NCBI GenBank assembly: GCA_944474755.1
Contig: OX104112.1
Coordinates: 68,434,433-68,498,432 of the forward strand
DNA from: Limnoperna fortunei
Lineage: Eukaryota > Mollusca > Bivalvia > Mytilida > Modiolidae
Length of the DNA: 64,000 nt
Reading direction: 5' to 3'
The position numbers and the translations under genes were made by a program. Shown here one piece after another: positions 1 to 12,900 of the stretch. Every line of letters starts with the position of its first letter. Within the stretch, counting starts at the first letter, position 1. The notes under the pieces were generated by a model. It was not told where the DNA came from. It made no database searches and saw only the letters and a list, made by a program, of their open reading frames with translations.

Positions 1-1853
1 CAACACGATTGGCCGGTTGGCGCTTTATGTCCAATATTTAACACCGAGCGTTATCGAGGGATAAAATGTGGGTAAAATGGGCAACCGGTGGTAAAATCAC
101 TATATATTCTTGTCCCCATTCAATTATTTCGATTCTAATATATTACATTTGTTTTTAACAACGTAACCTTTGAGTTGCAGGCCTGTCTGCTATTTAGGAC
201 ACAAATTTGATTGTGACGTCGTTAAATATCTAAAAAAATCTTACTATGACGTCGCTATAAAGAGTGTTATGACGCTGATAGGAATATATAGTCGTTTTAC
301 ACCTGGTGTGGACTCGTTTTAAGCGTTTTAAGCATGTCATATTAGCATCTCGAAATAAACATTAAATGTATACTTTAGTTAACATATATCAGAGTATTCA
401 ATTAGAATGAAATACTACTTAAAATGTAAAATAAATTTATCAATATTTATTTGTTTATTTCTTAATATAATGGCTGACAAATTAAAAAAAAATATTGGAG
501 GTGCTTAAATTACTTTTGTGGCAGAGGTGAATTCTGACGTAGGCTAATATGTCGCCTTTGTTTCCGAGAGTTGGAATTTATACACAGAAATGGAAATTAA
601 TCGTCATATATTACGCATATTTCTACAGAAAAGTGAAAGTATTAAAAATGGAAACGTTGTTTGTCAGTGCTACTCTGCAAAGCTACGACAGTGACTATTG
701 ACAAAAAGCTGTCGTGAAAACGAAAAACGAACATGATAATGAAAAGTGACGAAAAAGGTTGAAGTGAAACAACTATAAATGAGTTGGAATATCTTGGTGT
801 TAATGCTGCACTGCGGACACCAGAGAAAGATAGAATAAGTTTTCTTCTACAACAATTTAAGAAGTATCTGGCCAGATGAACCGCCATCAGTACGGAAAGT
901 ATAAATATAAATTTGATATTCGCACTGAAATATAGATAGATCCAAAGGAACTGTAAATTATTCTGTTAAAGACTTATGCTTAAATTCCCACTTTTACCAC
1001 AGGGTGCTAAGCAATGGAAAACAAATAAAATATATGGCTAACCGATAAAATATTGAAAATGATAATTTCTAGTGAAAAGCGACGGTTATATTGTAATATA
1101 TTTTATCAATTTAATCACTTAACATTTTGAAACAGAAAACATATTTGAAATGTAAAAGATTTTATTGAATATGTGGACGGTTAACACAATACTTATAGCT
1201 ATCATCCTTCTATATAATTAACTTACCGTCAGTTATATATCACGTCGTATAATTTACTTTATCCTGCAACCGTTACATTTGCTGTACAATAAAGGTAGCC
1301 GAATAAATTTTTGCTTTATTCGGCAGGGCCGAATAAAGTCTCCTGGTACCCTTGTCCTCGCTTCTAACGATATTTAGCATTATGTTCTGGTTTACGACGT
1401 GTTGTCGAATGCAATATTTGTTTGTGACGTCAGGCTATCACTTAAAAACGCCCCGAAAATTTCACACCAGAAATCGGCTAAAAGTGCAAATTTTTCATGT
1501 TTTTCGTCGCTGTAAAATGTATTTTAGATTTTCAGGATAAAAGCAATATTCGTACAGTGTCCGAAAATAGAAAGTTTATTTGTACTCGCCGCTAAACAGG
1601 TGAGAAATGCTCGGCAGAGCCTCGCATTTCTACCTGTTTCTAAAGCTCGTACAAATAAATTATATATTTTCGGACACTGTACGAATATTGTTTATTAAAC
1701 ACTCCCAGTGTAAACTTGGATTTATAATGAGAAACATCTTTATTATTTTTTAATAGGAATAACTTTGAAAATGTTTAATAACATGTTGTTGGATAATATT
1801 ACGCAACATTGATAGTTTTGCTTCTAATCATCATTTACATGTTTTTTATGAAC
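1..1853. repeat. Direct duplication, copy 1 (interrupted)
   Basis: This segment, already under way at the window edge, is repeated nearly base for base at 2192-3612. The opening ACACGATTGGCCGGTTGG recurs at 2193. Differences are scattered substitutions and small indels, so the duplication is fairly recent. Copy 1 alone carries an extra block at about 1257-1690. No convincing gene is seen; a short conserved peptide frame near 770-880 is described in the findings. The identity of the repeat is unknown to me. Confidence 0.85.
1257..1690. mobile_element. Hairpin-bearing insertion inside copy 1
   Basis: Comparison with copy 2 shows that this block is absent there: the flank reads ...CGTATAATTTA and resumes TTAAACACTCCCAG. 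A possible 4-bp target duplication TTTA lies at 1253-1256 and 1691-1694. The insert has two foldbacks. A small one at about 1299-1326 is GCCGAATAAA against TTTATTCGGC. A long one spans 1544-1690, with outer arms CAATATTCGTACAGTGTCCG and its complement and inner arms around AAACAGGTGAGAAATGC. No coding capacity is seen. It is probably a non-autonomous transposon of unknown family. Confidence 0.65.
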
Positions 1854-2191
1854 AGTGCTTACAGACAAAAAATGTACACATCTAACCACTATTGACCAAA
1901 TCAGAACACAACGTAGTATTCAATTCTGTACTTAATGTAAGGTACACAATCTGCTAACCTGTTACTTGTACACATTTACTACTTTTAAACTTATAAACCC
2001 TGTCCACTTATTGGTCCAAATTACAGACATACCAAGAAATTTCAGTCGTGGACGATGCACAATTATTTGTAACCATTGTAAAGCAAAATTTTAATTTGAA
2101 TTTTAAAAATAAATTAGGTTGAAACAGTTTTTTGTATTCCGGAAATTACAGACAATAAACAACTTAGCTAATTAATTAATAATTCATTACA

Positions 2192-3612
2192 ACACGATTG
2201 GCCGGTTGGCGCTTTATGTCCAATATTTAACACCGAGCGTTATCGAGGGATAAAATGTGGGTAAAATGGGCAACCGGTGGTAAAATCACTATATATTCTT
2301 GTCCCCATTCAATTATTTCGATTCTAATATATTACATTTGTTTTTAACAACGTTACCTTTGAGTTGCAGGCCTGTCTGCTATTTAGGACACAAATTTGAT
2401 TGTGACGTCGTTAAATATCTAAAAAATCTTACTATGACGTCGCTATAAAGAGTGTTATGACGCTGATAGGAATATATAGTCGTTTTACACCTGGTGTGGA
2501 CTCGTTTTAAGCGTTTTAAGCATGTCATATTAGCATCTCGAAATAAACATAAAATGTATACTTTAGTTAACATATCAGAGTATTCAATTAGAATGAAATA
2601 CTACTTAAAATGTAAAATAAATTTATCGATATTTATTTGTTTATTTCTTAATATAATGGCTGACAAATTAAAAAAAAAATATTGGAGGTGCTTAAATTAC
2701 TTTTGTGGCAGAGGTGAATTCTGACGTAGGCTAATATGTCGCCTTTGTTTCCGAGAGTTGGAATTTATACACAGAAATGGAAATTAATCGTCATATATTA
2801 CGCATATTTCTACAGAAAAGTGAAAGTATTAAAAATGGAAACGTTGTTTGTCAGTGCTACTCTGCAAAGCTACGGCAGTGACTATTGACAAAAAGCTGTC
2901 GTGAAAACGAAAAACGAACATGATAATGAAAAGTGACGAAAAAGGTTGAAGTGAAACAACTATAAATGAGTTGGTATATCTTGGTGTTAATGCTGCACTG
3001 CGGTCACCAGAGAAAGATAGAATAAGTTTTCTTCTACAACAATTTGAGAAGTATCTGGCCAGATGAACCGCCATCAGTACGGAAAGTATAAATATAAATT
3101 TGATATTCGCACTGACATATAGATAGATCCAAGGAACTGTAAATTATTCTGTTAAAGACTTATGCTTAAATTCCCACTTTTACCACAGGGTGGTGCTAAG
3201 CAATGGTAAACAAATAAAATATATGGCTAACCGATAAAACATTGAAAATGATAATTTCTAGTGAAAAGCGACGGTTATATTGTAATATATTTTATCAATT
3301 TAATCACTTAACATTTTGAAACAGAAAACATATTTGAAATGTAAAAGATTTTATTGAATATGTGGACGGTTAACACAATACTTATAGCTATCATCCTTCT
3401 ATATAATTAACTTACCGTCAGTTATTTATCACGTCGTATAATTTAATAAACACTCCCAGTGTAAACTTGGATTTATAATGAGAAACATCTGAATTATTTT
3501 TTAATGGGAATAATAAAGAACTTTGAAAATGTTTAACATGTTGTTAGATAATATTACGCAACATTGATAGTTTTGCTTCTAATCATCATTTACATGTTTT
3601 TTTTATGAAGAA
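2192..3612. repeat. Direct duplication, copy 2 (uninterrupted)
   Basis: Second copy of the segment at 1-1853, lacking the hairpin insertion. It diverges from copy 1 after the shared string ATCATTTACATG near 3590. The spacer between copies (about 1854-2191) is not repeated and shows nothing recognisable. Confidence 0.85.
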
Positions 3613-4079
3613 TTATCTCGTACTTTTATTTTAAAAGTGCATTTCATTTTTTTAAGCAAACCTTAAGATTTTTGCGACATTTTAATTATTCTTAACAAAG
3701 ACAAAACGAGGCTTAAGGGTAGCTAATGCATTATCGACAGTTACCCGTACGAAACATATTTTAAATTAGAATTTATCGTTCAACCGCGTCACGAGAAGCC
3801 TGTTTTTAGGGGTCATGGATAGGTTTCGGCAGTGTCCAAACTTGGTTTGCAGCAGGCTTTCCATACTATAAACAAAGAACCTTCAGAAAGGGATCACTGC
3901 AATATCTGGCCGGTAACGAAAACGCACATCCACAATACAGGATAAACATTATAAAGATGGAGCTGTCTCACAGAAGACCCGAGATATTATGCAGGATGGA
4001 GAAAGTACTGTTAAGATTTGTATAACTACACGGCCACAGGTGATCTACAGAAATAAATCATCATAGCTCTAAACTCATT

Positions 4080-4950
4080 GAAGAGCCCACAAATAACCAA
4101 TAGCTACCCCATTTTCTGGGAAGAGGTATTACAAGCAGTAATAACTGAAAAAGTCAGCAGGGTAGAAATTCCAGCATAACTAGCCAAATTACAAGGAGAA
4201 AACACGTTAAGCTCCTTACTTATAGTCTGTATAGATATTGTAGACAGGGTAGTGGCACACATCATGGACACAGTCATTGATAATAACCCTCCTCAAAAGG
4301 TAACATACTATAATCTCAGAAATATCGTACTATCAGCCTTACATGACCTTATAAGTCGTGTTGAAGATTATACTTAAGAGACTGGAGCCACAGGCAGAAA
4401 ATATTATTGCTGAAAAACAAGCAGGCTTCATGCAACGATCTTTCAGAACAGAACAGGTCTTTTTCCTCAGGCTATTGCGTGAAAATACCTTCCACAAAAG
4501 AAAGATCTCTATTATATCATGGACTTTAAGAAAGTATTTGACAGAGTATAGAGCAATGCATGCCTTCAGGTCGACCATAAAGCAGTTATCTGATACACAG
4601 AAAGCATTTATTACAAGCTATTAGTGCAGTCTAATTTAACGGCAGCATCGGGGTTTTGTTTTGGACGAAAGTCCGACAAGGCTGTCTGTTCACACCTACC
4701 ATCTTCAGTATCTTCCTTGAAAAAAAAAATTCTGACGCTCTGTAAGAATATAAAGAAAGTTTCAGTATCGAGGCAAAAATATCATAAACTAGCGCTTTTC
4801 TGACGACATTGATGACTTGGTGAAAACTGGGATGGAAATAAATGCAGAAAAGACCAATATTATGACCAACATCACTACAGGCATCAACAATGACACAATT
4901 ATAAATGGCCAGAAACTAGAAACTGTACACAGCTTCAACTACCTTTGATC
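4080..4950 (+). pseudogene. Decayed non-LTR reverse transcriptase
   Basis: Broken frames on the + strand resemble the reverse transcriptase domain of a non-LTR retrotransposon family common in aquatic invertebrates. Visible pieces in order are RLEPQAENIIAEKQAGFMQR with a following RTEQVFFLRLL (4378-4480), then VRQGCLFTPTIFSIFLE (about 4668-4720), then remains of the palm and thumb, NAEKTNIMTNITTGINN-like (about 4840-4890). The last stretches need several frame changes. The catalytic FADD box cannot be read. Stop codons and frameshifts throughout make it a dead remnant. The clade is uncertain (RTE- or CR1-like). The block 3613-4080 before it holds nothing I recognise. Confidence 0.7.
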
Positions 4951-5319
4951 AATTTCATTTAGTTAGTTACTAAATCTAAAATTCTTCTGACTGCTTAAGC
5001 ATTATAACTCATATGCAGAACACTAGGCTGAAAGTGTCAAAAATGCACCAGAAACAAAAATTTTTCTGAAAGCATTTCCCATAGGTTCTGTCTTTCACAT
5101 CAAATAGTAAAACACTGTAGATGTTTCAGGTGAAAACCTTCAAAAGCTTAATAACTTAAATATTAAATTAAATATAAAATTAAATTATTTATTTAATTTC
5201 TTACAACATTTAAACAATATTTTTTAAATGCATTTTCAATATTTTAAATAAAAAAACCAAACATTTATTTCCTTTTTTAAAAATTGTTTAAAGTGTTTTT
5301 TATTTTCCTTTTTACAAAA

Positions 5320-5795
5320 TTTACAATTTTAGTTTACAGGAGATAACTTTAGCTCGCTAGGTGTTAATCATGTGTATCAAGGATAAAAGCAACAGGGAAG
5401 TTCCCTGACCTAACCAAAACGAAATCGACTCTATTTCAAACCATGTTTATGATTCGCGTGCTAATGATATGTATTTTTCGATCAGGTATGGAAATTAATA
5501 ATAAAATATGATTTTGAAAATTTTAAATAAATATATAACAATAACTTTTAGTGATTTTTATTGATTGAATATTAACATGACGAATCTTATTGAGTATCTT
5601 GAAATATTGAAGCTGTCCATTTGTCGAATTACGAGCATATGTGGGAAACTTCAATATTACGGTTTAATATTCATCTGAATTAATGTCGATTTCGTTTTGG
5701 TTAGGTCAGGGAACTTTCCTGTTATTTTTATCCCTGATACACATGAATAACACCTCCAGAGCTAATGTTGTCTCCTGTAAACCAAAATTTAAAAA
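5320..5795. mobile_element. Foldback (MITE-like) element
   Basis: Two inverted arms of roughly 95-110 bp face each other. The left arm is about 5320-5428 and contains GGAAGTTCCCTGACCTAACC and AAAACGAAATCGA. The right arm is about 5685-5795 and contains TCGATTTCGTTTTGGTTAGG. The roughly 255-bp centre is AT-rich with no coding capacity. This layout fits a non-autonomous DNA transposon. Exact ends and the target duplication could not be fixed because both flanks are A/T runs. The AT-rich stretch 4950-5320 before it shows nothing else. Confidence 0.7.
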
Positions 5796-5837
5796 GTTTT
5801 AAAAAGAAAACAAAAATAACTTCAAACTAATAAAAAC

Positions 5838-6880
5838 ATTAATTAAGTCGTTGTGACGACAATTGAACTGCTGGAGAGATAACATCAATCTAGGTACAAC
5901 AAACAGCAGTGATCGGTCTAGAAAATCGGAATACCGATGGCAGAATCTAGAATAAGATATAAGTTGTGAAATGTACACACCATACGCTGGTGTTTGCTGA
6001 AACTAGAATCAAACGATCTGTAAGTGTTATAAATGCATTATCATTATTTAATTGCACATATTTAAATCATGAACACAAAATTAATGTATTATTATTTATT
6101 ATTAACACAAATATTCTTATTAATTGCCTATACATGTACTTTGTTTGTACCTTTTCAAGTTTTGCCAGTGAATATATGGATAAGACGAGAAGGCTTGGAA
6201 ACTACGCCTGTGTTGGCCTATAACCTTTTACTTCTCTTTTGTCATCTACAAGATCTTATCAATGGAAGAAGAAGCGTTATATTCTAAATACTAAATCCAA
6301 CAAAAAAATGTTAGCAAATGACATTAAAAAATATTGTCCCTAATATATGAAGTAGACAGAAAAATGTTATTTTTAAAGTACCACATACTATTCTGAGAAT
6401 ATCTTGCCCTTTAACACCTTTAAAAACTGATAAGAGCGTCAACAAAGTCTAAAAGGAATTTGACGGCAGAATATGTTTTGACTAACTACATCCAAATCTG
6501 GTTACTAAGGCTATGCAACCTTTATTCCACCATTTAATCTCTATTTTGAAACCTTCGGTAAATTAAATAAGGCTTCAGAAGGCTAAATAATTATCATTTA
6601 TTTGCTCATTTCTGAAATGCCTGTCACAGGAAAGAGCCACAATGGCTATATTTAATAATGAACTTTCTGTTTCATATTGAGTGGGATGTATCTAATAATA
6701 AACTTTCTGTTCCGCAGAATATATTAAAACTCGATCCAATGATCCCTAATCTTTAGGGCCACTATTTTTATAAACATACGATATGTATCAATATTTGTAG
6801 CAATAACATCAATATTTTAGTTTATTTATTAGTTTATTAGTTAAATCAATAAAAACCGAGTCAAGTTATCTCCAAACAAG
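5838..6880. other. Unit 1 head block and upstream region of gene A
   Basis: The start (about 5838-5935) contains a conserved block with TCTAGGTACAACA and GGTCTAGAAAATCGG. Versions recur near 14085, 21783 and 37474, which mark the heads of the other duplicated units. The remainder up to the promoter of gene A is AT-rich. Short open frames here, such as a hydrophobic 72-codon frame at 6069-6287, have no sign of being real. Confidence 0.55.
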
Positions 6881-6884
6881 AGGG

Positions 6885-6960
6885 TATAAAGTTGCAGTCC
6901 GTCGACAAACATTCATATAAACGAAGTTGAGTTGATTTAAAAGAAAACTTATGTCTCATA
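6885..6960 (+). promoter_or_regulatory. Predicted TATA box and non-coding exon 1 of gene A
   Basis: TATAAA at 6885-6890 is followed about 30 nt later by a likely transcription start (around 6915). The presumed leader exon ends at 6960 just before a consensus donor GTAAGT (6961-6966). The acceptor would be TTTCAG ending at 8458. The exon carries ATG TCT CAT A, which after splicing opens a short upstream frame. The placement is inferred from motif spacing and from the exon plan shared with the B and D genes. No transcript evidence is available. Confidence 0.45.
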
Positions 6961-8483
6961 GTAAGTTAGTATTAATTATATCCCCCAGTACACATTTTCA
7001 TTACCTCTTTAAGACCACAATAAAGATATTCTTCTTTCCGTAACAATATAGTTTAACACTGAAGTCAGACCTACTAAATGCTTTTTGAATAATTTGCAGA
7101 TCATTAGATCTGTGGAATATATTTATTCATTCTGAGCGCCTCATTTACTGTACAAATAGTTCACAATTCACAACTCAGTTAACTTAAAGGCTTAATACTA
7201 AAATATATAACAAGTTCTTTATACGAACATCAATACTGCAGCTCTGCAAAATGAAACCAACAAGTCATTATTGCTACAATACACGTTCGTTGGGACATTG
7301 CGTACATTAATTGTATACAAGAATGTCACTGGATTCTCTTACTAGAAAAAAATTATGGCGACAAGTAGGGTGTCGAGAAGAAATTACATAATTAATCTGA
7401 AATGTGTAAACTTATTGCCTAAAAATTTCCGGTATGCTAATGCCGTTCCTTATGTACTATAGGGATAAAAATGATTTTAAAATTGCACTTATATAATGTT
7501 TCTACGTACCACAAAAGAAATTGTTACATACAATACAAAACCTATATGAGATACCAGAGATAAATAACAACAAGGAAGAACCTGATAACACCACAAAAAC
7601 ATAATGTAAATGAAAATACACGTAAATGTAGTTCTAAAAACGTTGTCAAAGAAAAATGTTCCAAACCAATTAGCTCTTAGAAAGTGCTACAGCTGTTTCA
7701 ACTGAAATTCAAATAAATACAGGTTGAATGTTCATTTTATTCAAAGAACTAATATTGACTCAAGGTAGGTTAATGTAATACCATAACTCTAGATAAAACT
7801 GATCATATATATATCACTTACCATGATCTAACTTAGTATTTCGAAATAATAACTACTTTTTAGTTTAAGTATTGTCGTAGTATTTTTATGATACTGCGTG
7901 TAATTAGTTATCAGTTTATATCATGGTAAAGCGCCCTTGAACGTGTATATGAAAAAGGCATTATGTAAGGTTGGTACATAGTAATGATAATAACTAGCAA
8001 ATAGAGATATTTAGTTAGCTTTACATTGCACAAATTTTTCTTTCAAAATGTTTTATAAGGCCATTGAAATAATAATGATCTACTGAAATATCACTGATCA
8101 TTTTGAAACTTGTACTTTATAATACGATACCTGAGTACTATAAAGCTAATAGACTGTTATTAAAACTGCAAGATTTAACTTGAAATCTTCCCATTGGTAA
8201 TGGAGGTTTAATGTCAACCAGTGTTTCGTTTTTCATAAATTTGTGACGTATCTTATGACGTTCTAGTAAGTGTTTTATTAAACATTTAAATAATGGCTTT
8301 AAAATTAATTAGTTACAAAACACTGTTTATCTCAATTAAAACTAAAATATTATTGAACATATGTTATTTTCGGTATAAATTTTATTCAATAACGGTTTAT
8401 TAAATTGATTTCGATCTCATATACAATGTCATTCATTTTGGATGCTTATGCATTTCAGAAAGCTTTCAAGAATAGGCACTAAT

Positions 8484-9829
8484 ATGAGAGGAATAAATCT
8501 AGGAGTTACAATATGTGTAAGATTTTTTTATTACATTTTCGGTCAGTTTTTTATTACACATTTTATTTGTATTGATCAAATATACTGATCTTTGGACAAA
8601 GGTTCTTTTATTTTCCAATTAATGACTTATACGCAGTATTCGCGTTTTGTCCTCAAAGTATACTACTAATTTATTTTATTCATCTATTAATATTATCATT
8701 AATCATTTATGTGTAGATCTTGCTATAGACCGTTAACTTTTTGTCAAAAGGTAGCAACAATTTCTTTTTATAGCGGTCGTAAATAATAAATGTAATTTTT
8801 TTATTGAAATCTAATATTTCTTTAAGGTCCTTATGATGTTTGGAACAAGTGTTGAGGCCCAATATGTGGGTATGTTTTTTGTGATGTTTATACTGTATTA
8901 GAAAGGGAACACTACCATGTATGTAACTAATGACATGTCATTTTAAATGAAATCGTAATTACTGTAGGACGTAATAATTCAACTTCTTATAGCTAGGTTA
9001 TCAAAGAATTAGAATCTGAGGGTGCATGGATATTTAGTAAACGTTTTTTTTAACATGAATTTATGAATTGCTGATTCAAAACGTATTTATCTTAAGTTTG
9101 CACTGCATAATAATGTATTTAAATAAGTACGAAATTGTATAAACGTTTCATTTGTTTTCTTGAACGCCGTTTCGATTTACATAGACATTCAATTGCATCT
9201 TTTGCATTTACTAATTGTTTTAAATTCTAGGCCAAAAAGCAGGATGGGGTAGAAGATTGATAGGGATAGGACTTAACCGACCAATCAACAAATATAAAAG
9301 TGATAAAAATGCCAACTATATTCCTTCCGTTGGAAATGAATATAATAATCAATACAACAGATTCAATAAAGGACATGAATCAAATTCAAACCCTAACAGC
9401 TACGGACTCTATCAAGAGTATGGATCACGTTCAAACCCTAACAGCTACGGACTCAATCAAGGGCATGGATCACATTTAAATCCTAGCATCTACGGACTCA
9501 ATCAAGGGCATGGATCAAATGCAAACCTTAACAACTACGGACTCAGTCAAGAGCATGGATCACATTCGAACCCTAGCATCTACGGACTCAATCAAGGGCT
9601 TGAACCACATTTTAACTCTAAAAGCTACGGAATCAATCAAGGGAAAGGATCTAATTCAGATTCCAAGAGATACAGATTTTCTCCCGGATCCCTTTCTTAT
9701 TCTGACTCTAACAGTCATCGATCGCATTCCGGCTCTAGCAGATATAGTACAGATTTTGAATTGGGTCTCAGCTCTAACAGTTATGGTTCTAAATCTGATT
9801 CCGATTTCAGCCCGAAGTACTATGGTTAG
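8484..9829 (+). CDS. Gene A: secreted Asn/Ser/Gly/Tyr-rich repeat protein
   Basis: Three coding exons give 224 residues: 8484-8516 (MRGINLGVTIC), 8827-8869 and 9231-9829. All introns are GT-AG and the phases fit (0, then 1). The leader part of the second exon starts at 8459 after TTTCAG. Residues 1 to about 21 form a signal peptide, with VLMMFGTSVEA before the likely cleavage site. A basic stretch follows (KAGWGRRLIGIGLNRP). About six imperfect 15-residue repeats of the form GLNQGHGSHSNPSIY come next, then a Ser/Asp-rich tail ending KYYG. No cysteine occurs after the signal region and no enzyme domain is visible. The protein is probably extracellular and disordered. It shares its intron plan with genes B and D. 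The other type A copies in the array are relics, so this is the only intact one. Function is unknown; shell, byssal or mucus matrix is an inference. Confidence 0.75.
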
Positions 9830-9989
9830 CTAATGCATACAGGCCATCTCAAATCTTAGATGTCTAACTGCGTCAACCAAATAGCTTCACTACTGTTTTT
9901 GTTTTTAACTTTTATTTTTTCTTTGAAGTACAAATTGTACACAAGTGAAACCAAATACCTGCAATTGTCAATATCTAACCATTAATATC

Positions 9990-9995
9990 AATAAA
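9990..9995 (+). terminator. Polyadenylation signal of gene A
   Basis: AATAAA lies 161 nt past the stop codon of gene A, within an AT-rich 3' untranslated region. The position is plausible, but the site is one of several AT-rich strings here. Confidence 0.5.
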
Positions 9996-12900
9996 TTTAG
10001 GGACAAGTAGTAATTAGTCACTTTATAAACGTATATTTCATAATATCATATATAAAGGAAAATAACCTAAACACAAACCTTACAAATTACTTGTTCGTTC
10101 GAACACATGACAACAAATTCCCAGAAAACCAAAAGAGACAACCAAAAAGCAACACTGCGAACGATTTCTAAAGTTAGTAGTGGTCAGTTGTGAGCAAAAC
10201 TTGTAACAGGTTGAAACAAGCTCAACTCAACAGTCTTACAAAGTTTCCAATTCGTGTCCAAAGAGAAACGTCCATTCAATGAACGAACTTTTAAATATTG
10301 TATGCAAAGTCAGTTGAATTTCTATAACAGTCCGTTGGTACGAAATATGAAGTGCAAAATTAATGAAGTACACAATATGAAATCTTGCAAAAAGGTATTA
10401 AATATTTGCTCCAAAACAAGATCTATATCAAATAACAAATGAAAGGCAAGCAAAAATTGTCACAAAATCTGCACCCAAGTCGTTTATATATACCTTCTAA
10501 ATGAATGTTTCAGAATTTAGAATATCACAGAATGTTGTTGCTTTTGTATCTGACTTGTTATTTTATTATTGCATAATTAACAGATCTTTTCTCAAGTAAA
10601 CAAATAATAATTAATGTAAAAGATTACAATGTAATTATTCTATAAAGATTTGTTGTAAACAAATACAAAAAACAAATAAACGGCCAAGCAAATATTACAT
10701 ACACATCAAAGGCCAAATAAACAAGTACCTCATAACAAAATGCATATTATAACCGTATCGTATATAAAACGCACATAAATACTAAACATAAATATGCACA
10801 AAAGTAGACAGCACTCAGCACATTCAAACCAGTACCCGGTTGGATAGCATTAATGCCGTAATGCATAATTTATCTATGGAGATTAGAGAAATTTGATGCT
10901 CTAAGAGTACGAACGTAAATTTTTAAATAGCAGTAAATTTGTAAGCGCAATTCAAACTCGCCTAGCCCAATTTTATAATAATGACTTAAATACGCAGTAA
11001 ATGAAAGTTGTTCTGTTTATGATGTCATTATTTTTGTTTATGTTATAATTTTAAACTAATTAACAGTTGAGAACCACCTATCCACTAGTTAACTTTATTT
11101 TCCACACCGGTTGGAATATAACGTAAAAGTTAGAGAAGAAGGGATGTATCTAACAGGGTAATGAGAAGGGAAAAAATACTAAATGAACTATTTCCAATTT
11201 GCATGTTTGAAGCCATTGGTTATCAATACAGATCCTTGATATTTCCCTAATTTCAATTATGTAGACCACATGTGTGTGACAGTATTCGTTATAGAACTGA
11301 CATCTAATGCATAAAGACAGTTAATACGAAGCCATTTGTTTGCATTATCTGTGTATTTGTTAAATACAATACACAACGGTTCTGTCCATAAGCGTTAAGG
11401 ACGTACAATCCAGGATACAAAGAAGTGATATAAACAATTCAACACTTAAATGTTGTTTTGTTTTTTTTTTTTTACTTTAATGACAATACTTATTATGCAC
11501 GAGGAAACAGTCTAATGCATTGATCACGTTTAAAGCATAAAACAAACAAGAACGAGATGTACAATTGATAGAGAAACTGCATTACAACATCTGTCGTATT
11601 AACTGATGTGTTTCAAACTTATTTTTTGTTCAGATTCTTCGTCACTGAATGATATTTTTAAAGCACTAAAGCTTTAAGTACAGATAAAATAAAAAGGATT
11701 ATAAAGTTATTCTTGTTTTACTTTAAAACAGTGTATTTGAAGATAAAACAACATAACGTTTGTAATAGATCACACCTACAAATGGAGTTGTATAACAATA
11801 CCTGCAAATTAAACAGAAAGAAAAACTGTAAGATTTTGTTACAAAACAATTAAATTTGTTAAAAGAAACGGCTGTTACAATACAAAAAAGTAACAACCAG
11901 ACAATTGTATTCTCTTACATTTTAGTCGAAAACCCACTCGTAGCTTCAAGTAAATTTATGAAATAGGTCAATATTGAATATTGTAGCAGTAGTAAATCAA
12001 TAAATTAGTTTTTTTCTTTTGTAAACTTTACCTTTCACTATTGCATTGTCGCCGGCTTAAATAGTATACCTATCTTAATTAATAAGTAACTGTACAGTTG
12101 TCTCCAAAAACAGTAACATGTACATAGACTTATCTAAAATATACTTTGTCAAAAATTATTAAAACCAAAAGCAAACTTGCATCCACCTTAAGAAATTTCA
12201 TTGTTGACTTTATAAGAATCGATATATATTAGGTATGATCAATAGTTTAATCTATGTGTGCCTCCAAGGAAGAATATGGTTTTTTAAAGGATTTTGTTCG
12301 TGCTTTGTTTTTGTTTTGTTTCATCCATTCATTGATTATGTATGTCTTTCACTTGAAGTCCTTATCTAGTTCACATCTTAACTGGTTATTTGCGCCTCTA
12401 TATACGTTTCACTATTGTTTCTGGTGCTGAGACATACACAATCACGCAACATGTCACATTAATGCAGGAGTAACTTTTATACTGAAACATCAGCAATGAA
12501 TTGCAATATGGTGCTGCTGTAAAGAAGCAGTTTCGTCGTCGAAAAGTAATCTTTCTTCAAGGTACACAATTAATAAGTCTACAGATTGAGTAGGTAAAAA
12601 GACAAAACAAAAAACGAAATTCCAATTCCTTATCATTTATTCATTCAACTTATACAGTTGCCATCAGCTCTTTCACCTCAGAAAAATTACAGATCTTCCT
12701 TAAGGAATATTGTAGTCTGGGTAGTTTTAAACTAAATCTTTAAACCCAAAACTTCGTTGAAGTCTACATGTAGTCGAGAACTTTTAAAGAATCAAACTAG
12801 GGCAGCGTAAGAACTGATCTGAAGAAAAAATATTTACCTGTAACTGCTTTAAAGTACTCTTAACTGCTTCAATAAAGAGTTGTCTTATAGAATCTATCAA

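Noticed and set aside
642..887. 81-codon - strand frame present in both duplicates
   Set aside because: Its conservation follows from the recent duplication itself. The opposite frame contains the more plausible peptide end, and no splice or start context supports it.
5966..6287. Two overlapping short frames with hydrophobic stretches
   Set aside because: Not conserved in the other units, no splice or promoter context, and AT-rich composition explains the hydrophobic residues.
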